Assembly (NCBI GenBank): GCA_003427395.1 | Contig: BFEA01000026.1 | Location: forward strand, 3,662,591 to 3,684,179 | DNA: 21,589 bases | From: Chara braunii | Taxonomy: Eukaryota; Streptophyta; Charophyceae; Charales; Characeae | Direction of reading: 5' to 3' | Shown: positions 16,648 to 21,589 of the stretch, one piece after another | Layout of the letters: every line of letters begins with the position of its first letter | How positions within the stretch are numbered: position 1 is the stretch's first letter | Program-made: the position numbers and the translations under genes | The notes under the pieces: model-generated | Database searches by the model: none | What the model saw: the letters and a program-made list of their open reading frames with translations, nothing else | Told to the model about the DNA's origin: nothing

Positions 16648-16985
16648 CAATCAAGGGGAATTGGGGAAGGGGTAGATTCCAGGTGATAAGTTTGAGTAAG
16701 ATCCCATGCTGCAAACAGACCCAACAAATGATGTTATTTTTAGATGTACTGCCATTGACATCTGACAGACAACATAGTTTAGAACTGTCCTTTGTTCATT
16801 GTGCTCTCTGTTTGCGAACTAGTCAAAGTAGAATAGTATCATTTGCAGGAATCTAGACTTACCTGCTGGACTCGAATGTTTAGTCTCTAACATAGCCACC
16901 AAATAATTATTTAGTTGGTATGTGCATTACACTGCGGTAGGCATCTAGAGTGCACAAGTGCAGATTGTGTACAGTGTTGTAGCTT

Positions 16986-17810
16986 ATGAGCGGCAGGGAG
17001 GACACTAGAGAGGACGACCGGATCTTGCGATCGGCTAGACGCCCGATTGCCCATTTGGCTTTAGGACCAGAGGGAGACAGATACATGTTCCGTCAGCGTA
17101 GGGAGAGGCTGCAGCAGCAGAGGAGAGCTAGAGCAGCAGAGGCTACCACGACACTCGTAAGTGAGGCCACTACTTCAGCAGCCATGTCCACTGCCGCGCA
17201 GCAAACTTCTCAGGCTAGTAGTTCATGTTTTGTGGGGTCAACGGTCGCACAGACCGTGAGTCAGTCCACTGGCGTTATGGCAAGCCAGCCATTAGTGATG
17301 ACTCCCGAGGAGGTCGCTATACAGCGAGTTGCTGATCACGAGGCACAACTACAGTAGGCTTTGGGAGAGATTAAGGCTGAGAAAGAGAGAATGATTAGGA
17401 GAAGAGCCAGGATGCAGCGGAGGCAAGCGAACGTTAATGAGTTAGAGGAGATGGACACTACAGAGATGGAGGATGACGTGAGGACCATACTGTCGGTCTT
17501 GTTGAGCATAGTAGAAATGCAAGATCACCAAATGGAGATCTTACAGGACATCCAACAGAGTCTGGCTATGTTAGTCGGGCGAATGTAGGTGTCACCATCA
17601 TCGCCCGGGCCTGGTGCCTGGCCCGTTGTACATCCTCCTCCTTTTGTCCCGCCGGTGACTGGAGTATCCCCATATACAGCTCCAACATCGGTCCAGACCG
17701 TTTCCCTGGGTATGCCGTTAGCAAGAGGGCTCTTAGCAGGTCCTAGTTTACAGGTTCCTGTACAGACAGCGTTCACCCAACCTTTGTCGCAGGTTGCCGT
17801 AAGCATGTAG
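16986..17810 (+). pseudogene. Gag-like frame with two internal TAG codons
   Basis: Three open segments (16986-17357, 17361-17588, 17589-17810) lie in one unbroken frame, separated only by TAG at 17355 and 17586 and closed by TAG at 17808. The 274-codon product starts MSGREDTREDDRILRSARRP and is Arg/Gln-rich at about 35-55 (RQRRERLQQQRRARAAEA), then Ser/Thr/Ala/Gln-rich. A predicted coiled coil (about 105-200, EIKAEKERMIRRRARMQRR and later IVEMQDHQMEILQDIQQSL) is followed by a Pro/Val-rich tail. The layout resembles N-terminal parts of some retroelement gag proteins, but no CCHC knuckle, protease or RT follows. It could be decayed, or read through at TAG. Family assignment is inference. Confidence 0.5.
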
Positions 17811-18262
17811 CGTGCAAACTCTTTTCTCCCTCTTTGCTTTTTGTGTATAAAATTTTGAGTTCGGATCAGGGCGATTTGCCCGTTTTTGTTTTCAGAATCT
17901 TGGTTTGGTTTTCTTTCGCCCACACTCGTTTTTGCGATCTCAATCTCTGATGTTGTGTGTTATGCTGCATGAATGGATGTCGTGTCCCTTTGCTTTCCCT
18001 ACGCCTGATCTTTGCCATGCATTCATGAGTAGAGTAGGAATTTTGCGTAGTCATCAATACTGTTTCCATTCTTGTTTACCCCTTGATTGAGTTGTTGTGA
18101 CTGCTGCTCATAAATTACGGAGTGATTAGATGATCGGGTAGCTGTTTGCCCAGAAACCAGCAAACACCTCGCAGGGACGCGTGTAAATGCGATCGGACCT
18201 GCGCACTTACACGTGTCCACGTGCGTCGATTCACAACCACCCACGCATATAAAGGTTAACGA
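17811..18262. other. No gene seen downstream of the gag-like frame
   Basis: T-rich sequence (TTTTTGTGTATAAAATTTTG near 17840) then mixed. No pol genes follow. A TATA-like CATATAAAGG is near 18247. Confidence 0.35.
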
Positions 18263-18344
18263 TTGCGGGGATATTGCTTGATTGGATGTGGCTATCCTGC
18301 GTCGGCAACGAAGCAATCATCCCGTGTGAACACGTGTAAGTGCG
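18202..18344. repeat. 15-bp perfect inverted repeat pair
   Basis: CGCACTTACACGTGT at 18202-18216 is the exact reverse complement of ACACGTGTAAGTGCG at 18330-18344, spaced by 113 bp. Each arm contains CACGTG-like palindromic sequence (ACACGTGT), and similar words (CACGTGTCCACGTG, TACACGTACTCACATGTG) flank them. It may be the termini of a small element or a regulatory cluster; neither is shown. Confidence 0.7.
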
Positions 18345-18511
18345 ATTCGACTCGCGATGCCTACACGTACTCACATGTGGTGATCGCAATCGACGAAGAC
18401 ACGCCGTTAGGAATTTCGCGGCTCTACGATGACATAATGACACGCTCCGGGAGCTCAGATTCGTCGTGGGACCCGGAGTACTTCACCCCTTGGATAAAAG
18501 AGTGCCTCTGA
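18263..18511 (+). CDS. Unrecognised ORF (82 codons)
   Basis: Plus frame from ATG 18263 to TGA 18509-18511. The second half, VVIAIDEDTPLGISRLYDDI and then SSDSSWDPEYFTPWIKECL, is acidic and protein-like, whereas the first half overlaps the inverted repeat. No family recognised. The next frame (18564-18890) is separate. Confidence 0.2.
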   Translation: MRGYCLIGCGYPASATKQSSRVNTCKCDSTRDAYTYSHVVIAIDEDTPLGISRLYDDIMTRSGSSDSSWDPEYFTPWIKECL

Positions 18512-18563
18512 TAGAGGTTTCCCTGCCTAACAGAGAATTGACTGTGTCCTAGGGAGTTTCACT

Positions 18564-18890
18564 ATGCCACAACCAGCGATCCCTGGTGCTCTGATTTTCC
18601 CACTTCAGACCACACCCACTACTTTATTTCCCCCGGTTTTGTCGTTATCTCCACTGACTTCCCTCCCTTCCGTCTTCTTCTCCCGTATCATCAACTCAGG
18701 GTCGTCCCGTGGAACGCCATATCCCCCTATTGGCCCCGCACGCCCTGCGGAAATTGTCGACGACGCGTCAACGAGAGAGCCTCGGGACCGCGAGGGCCTA
18801 ACCCGAACGTACGACGACCGGCGCCACGTGGTGACAACCGACGACCCGACTCGTCAAGATCACACCCACCCGGAATGGACCTTTCGATGA
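18564..18890 (+). CDS. Unrecognised ORF (108 codons), Pro-rich then charged
   Basis: ATG at 18564, TGA at 18888-18890. The N-terminal ~45 residues are Pro/Leu/Ser-rich (LIFPLQTTPTTLFPPVLSLS); the C-terminal half is acidic/basic with TREPRDREGLTRTYDDRRHV. The latter is also CG-rich in sequence, which favours open frames. No domain known to me. Possibly another retroelement-derived fragment. Confidence 0.2.
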   Translation: MPQPAIPGALIFPLQTTPTTLFPPVLSLSPLTSLPSVFFSRIINSGSSRGTPYPPIGPARPAEIVDDASTREPRDREGLTRTYDDRRHVVTTDDPTRQDHTHPEWTFR

Positions 18891-19912
18891 ATCGCCGTCC
18901 TCAAAACGGATGGATCGAGCGGCCTTGAAGGGCCTGCGCATGCCATCTGCCTTATGACTGGAAGCGGCCCGCCCTCTCTGCCAAATTGCACCTGTGCCCC
19001 CGAAAAACTCGGCCACAGGAGATCTCAGTTCTGACCTGGGACTCCACCCCCCCCACTTTCCCAAAAATCCTTGGCACACCCCTTTTCGCACTTCCAGGCC
19101 CACACCCCACTCCGATCAGGAAGTCGCGCTGGGCGTGAGGTTCTGGGCGTCACACGTGTACGAATAGGGTGGAGGCGGCGGTGGGGGAGGAGGAGGAGGT
19201 GGGTTTTGGGGTGGCTGGCCATAGGTAGGAGCCTTAGGTTGCTCCATCCAGTAAAGACCGCACCCGGACCACTTTCCTCTTCCTCTCCCTCTGCCTCTCT
19301 CTGTAGCGTACATAAAACAACACCATCAGGACCTCTTCTTCTTGTCAAAAATTATCTCGATGCGTGCTGAAACCTTCACGGTGATCTTCACGACTTGTCT
19401 CCAGAAATTAAACACAGTGCCGAGTAGTATCCGGAAGATGATACTCGTCATTCGCCGCTCCACATTAACTATGTCCAGAAGTAGTTCTTAAAAAAAGCAA
19501 TGCATGTATGAGTGAAAGATACAAGGAGTGCTCGTGGGCGAAAAACCACGGCGCCAGCTGATCGTTCCCAGGCTCCAGTGCAAGGTCGATCAACTAGCTA
19601 GTAGTGAATGAAAAACACTATGATGTATAAAATCATTGGGCGTTACTTGTCACAGTACATGATTTCATGCTCCACGCCTTTCAGATTACACCACCCTTCT
19701 GCCCAGTACTACTCAGGTAGTGAAGCGCGTAGCGCTCGATTCTCTCTTATAGTGTTCCTACTGCTCGTTCACTACTTCCCTCGTATTTTCCTGTCTCTCT
19801 TCCGAATTCCTTGTACCAGCCTTGTCACCTGCGCATCCCTATTTTTGCTTGCTCAATAAATTTGCGGCTAGCTAGACGCTTTTCACACCCCATCGAAAAA
19901 CCTCTACCCCAT
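18891..19912. other. No gene seen; GGA/GGC tract and A-rich flank
   Basis: A GGAGGCGGCGGTGGGGGAGG tract at about 19171-19204 is a purine-rich microsatellite. Overlapping frames on both strands around 18800-19370 are composition-driven. AATAAA at about 19854 could act as a polyadenylation signal, but nothing upstream is a supported gene. Confidence 0.4.
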
Positions 19913-20134
19913 CCCATAGGCTCATTTTCTTCCCGACATACCGCCCGTAACTCCGGTCGCAGCCTGCCCTAGGGGTTGAGAACTCAGTGCAGCTAAATCA
20001 GCACACGCGTAAGTTTCTCATTTTTTTTACCAGGGCTCATTTTCTCCCCATAGGCTCATTTTCTTTCCCAATGTACTGCCTGTATCTCAGATCGCATTTT
20101 GCCACAAGAACTGAGAACTCAGTGCAGCTATCTC
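19913..20134 (+). repeat. ~134-bp-period duplication
   Basis: CCCATAGGCTCATTTTCTT begins both copies (19913 and 20047). Both then continue with CCCRAYRTACYGCCYGTA and end in GAGAACTCAGTGCAGCTA at about 19977 and 20113. A weaker relative, AGAACTCGGTGCACAGTGAA, is near 20906. Confidence 0.8.
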
Positions 20135-20141
20135 GGGGAGG

Positions 20142-20339
20142 CCTGTATGAGGGGTTACGTAGGTCAAATGACGCTGTGATTAGGCTGTGGTCCGAGATCC
20201 CGGAGGCCCCTATCTCGACCTGCATGCATCTATCCCATGATGTACCTCTCATTAGAAAGAAGTCTAGGCGGCGACACGCTGGTGGGGTTTGGGAGCCATG
20301 CCACGTGTAGATCCGGGTGTCCGGGTGGAAGAATCTTCT
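20142..20339 (-). pseudogene. LINE endonuclease (APE/EEP domain) C-terminal fragment
   Basis: The minus frame reads RRFFHPDTRIYTWHGSQTPP, then CRRLDFFLMRG, then IGASGISDHSLITASF. TxTW...-RRLDFFL...SDHS matches the final blocks of the apurinic-type endonuclease of LINEs (FTW, RLDR-L-S, SDH), with the catalytic His in SDH. This enzyme nicks target DNA before priming. The N-terminal catalytic part is absent: upstream (20340-20600) has no recognisable domain. Downstream it runs into the duplication at 20134. No RT follows, so this is a fragment of a LINE on the same strand as LINE A. Confidence 0.8.
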
Positions 20340-20700
20340 TTGTGTTGTTGTTTTGTTTCTTTTGTGTTGTTTTAGTGCCACGCCAGTGAGGCGGGGCGCA
20401 TAGTACGGGCTGCTGACACATTGTCACAGCGGTCACACTCATACCACTACAAATAAGAATGCATAGACTCGCTTTCCTGCCCAAAGGGTGAGTTTCTTTT
20501 TTTTGTTTCATTCTTCTCCTCCCGTAGACCTGACAGCTCTCTGTAACGCCCTCACTGAGGACATACACACGTACTCTCAATATTGTATCCAACTGCTATC
20601 TCGTCCAGGGGCCTGTTCTTTTTTTTGTTTTGTTTTCCTTCTTCTTTTGTGGCTGTGAGACGGCGTGGCTATCACTATTTTTTCCTTTCTGAAAGCATCC
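20340..20700. other. No gene seen; T-rich
   Basis: Contains several T-rich runs (about 20497, 20619-20650) that may be old tails of minus-strand insertions. No body recognised. Confidence 0.35.
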
Positions 20701-20727
20701 ATTTTTTTTTATTTTTTATTTTTTTTT

Positions 20728-20886
20728 CCCACACGAGTACCAGAAAGAAAAACTTGTCCTTCGGGACATCCGTTAAAATTGGAATGATACAGAGAAGATT
20801 CTCATGGTCCCCGCAAAAAAAAAAGAAAAAAAAAAGAAGGAAAAAAAAAAAAACTTTTTCCCCACACTAGTACCAGAAAGAAAAAC
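20728..20886 (+). mobile_element. U6 retrocopy with A tail and ~26-bp target-site duplication
   Basis: CCCACACGAGTACCAGAAAG (from 20728) and CCCACACTAGTACCAGAAAG (from 20861) open two 26-bp direct repeats that both end in AAAAAC and differ at one base. They flank a U6-derived body (20756-20814) and an A-rich tail with scattered G (20815-20853). The direct repeats plus tail are diagnostic of LINE-mediated retrotransposition of U6 RNA. Confidence 0.92.
20756..20814 (+). pseudogene. U6 snRNA retropseudogene, 3'-truncated
   Basis: GTCCTTCGGGACATCCG (plant-type 5' stem-loop), TTAAAATTGGAATGATACAG, AGAAGATT then CTCATGGTCCCCGC. The ACAGAGA box is intact at 20789-20795; the adjacent AGC is changed to CTC. 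The body stops ~57 nt in and is joined directly to the A tail, so the 3' stem-loop and U-rich end are missing. It has no upstream U6 promoter elements. Confidence 0.9.
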
Positions 20887-20971
20887 AAACGGTCCCAGGC
20901 TCAGCAGAACTCGGTGCACAGTGAAATCAGGGTTGGCAAAAACAGGCTCCGAGGTAGTGCTGGTTTAGGGA

Positions 20972-21240
20972 TTTTTTTTTTTTTTTTTTTTTTTTTCTGA
21001 TGGGCCGATGGCTCCTTTCTATTGGTGGGGAGCTGCACCTGCTGGAAACGGGGTCCAGCGTCCCTTCCAATGGATAAATCTTGAGGTAACTCAAAGTTCA
21101 AAAGAAACTTTCTGGGCGAACAGCAAAGATGGGACCTCTTCACCCTAAGGCGCCTGAGATGAGCTAGCAACTAGCCCCACTACTCACTGTACCCAAACTT
21201 GTAACAAGTTCATAACCAATTCTGAGGATCAATAAATTCT
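20972..21240 (-). mobile_element. Retroelement 3' end with 25-T/A tail
   Basis: A 25-T run (20972-20996) is followed by GGCTCCTTTCTATTGGTGGG, GAGCTGCACCTGCTGGAAAC and GGGGTCCAGCGTCCC, ending at 21064. On minus this is GGGACGC, hairpin (GCTGGA-CCCCGTT-TCCAGC), box, AATAGAAAGGAGCC, short spacer, poly(A). The sequence further upstream on minus (21065-21240) is probably element body but has no coding signal. Confidence 0.7.
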
Positions 21241-21248
21241 GCAATTAG

Positions 21249-21366
21249 CTCAGCAACTGAAGACTAGCCAGTAGATAATGAACAACCTGACCTGATCAAG
21301 CCTATTCTTTAGGCAATCATCTTTGATTCTATCAATATACTCAGTAACTGGAGACTAGCCACTGTA
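21249..21366. repeat. Two related ~26-bp segments
   Basis: CTCAGCAACTGAAGACTAGC (21249) and CTCAGTAACTGGAGACTAGC (21340) begin two segments ending CCA-GTA; a third piece, GTAGACTAGCCC, follows at about 21363. Period about 91. Confidence 0.75.
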
Positions 21367-21379
21367 GACTAGCCCTTTG

Positions 21380-21430
21380 GCTCCAATCTTTTCGTGGGAA
21401 GCTGCACCTGCTGGAAATTGGGTCCAGAGC
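21380..21430 (-). other. Further diverged hairpin copy
   Basis: GAAGCTGCACCTGCTGGAAA then TTGGGTCCAGAGC is the minus-strand hairpin and box in diverged form; CTGGA-CCCAATT-TCCAG still pairs. A GGCTCCAAT precedes it. No poly(T) follows, so it may be an internal copy in the same 3' UTR as 21009-21064, as in LINE A. Confidence 0.6.
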
Positions 21431-21515
21431 AACCCTATCATGGAGGTCTGGGACCCCTCAGCCAAGGTTCAATGATCTCTCTGACCAATGATGTTCAAAG
21501 TTTCAATGATGATTC

Positions 21516-21517
<2 letters not shown>

Positions 21518-21560
<43 letters not shown>

Positions 21561-21589
21561 CCACACACACACAAACACACACACACACA
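21518..21589. repeat. CT then CA dinucleotide microsatellites
   Basis: About 20 CT repeats (21518-21558) followed by CA repeats to the end of the window, with one CAAA interruption. The window ends within the repeat. Confidence 0.98.

Noticed and set aside
20756-20814. A functional U6 gene
   Set aside because: The body is truncated, the AGC triad is changed, and it ends in an A tail within direct repeats, which mark a retrocopy.

Overview
This window looks like nuclear intergenic DNA of a eukaryote, most likely a plant or streptophyte alga. I see no intact host gene. The taxonomic pointers are two U6 snRNA retrocopies whose 5' stem-loop and following sequence are of the plant/green type, poly(A)-tailed non-LTR retrotransposons, long microsatellites and scattered open frames in decayed repeats. 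A charophyte would fit, but that is inference; no marker gene fixes the species. There is one ambiguous base (N at 13115). There are no bacterial or phage operons.

Layout. 1-1700: low-information DNA with a ~232-bp tandem duplication. 1705-4010: a family of GC-rich repeats sharing a GCCCTGTAACC core, six copies on + and then two on -, separated by a retroelement 3' end at 2836-2990. 4012-4860: ATG/GAT microsatellite that grades into a higher-order minisatellite. 5215-5340: a 33-bp minisatellite reading as an 11-residue PPG-rich repeat. 5678-5789: a retroelement 3' end with 49 A. 5880-6720: A-rich short duplications. 6921-12905 (minus): the main object, a decayed LINE (called LINE A here) with most reverse transcriptase motifs, a zinc-knuckle-like C-terminus and a 3' UTR. 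LINE A is broken by at least three later insertions: a truncated second LINE (LINE B, +, 9951-10901, 11-bp target-site duplication), a ~950-bp block at about 11072-12020, and a ~460-bp A-tailed insert at 12069-12529 that carries an antisense U6 fragment.

12905-16985: repeats, a very short retroelement insertion (13655-13741), 119-bp and 103-bp tandem duplications, and an unassigned stretch. 16986-17810: one reading frame, possibly gag-like, that stays in phase but has two internal TAG codons and ends with a third. 17811-21589: further repeats, a LINE endonuclease fragment, a U6 retrocopy with a clear target-site duplication, more LINE 3' ends, and terminal CT/CA microsatellites.

The unifying signal is a short hairpin, typically GCTGGA-CCCGGTT-TCCAGC. 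It recurs about ten times, on both strands, at or near poly(A)/poly(T) tracts. Its arms vary while pairing is mostly kept, which suggests a conserved RNA element in the 3' ends of the LINEs (and perhaps SINEs) of this genome. The exact insertion boundaries give a relative order: LINE A first, then the insertions within it.
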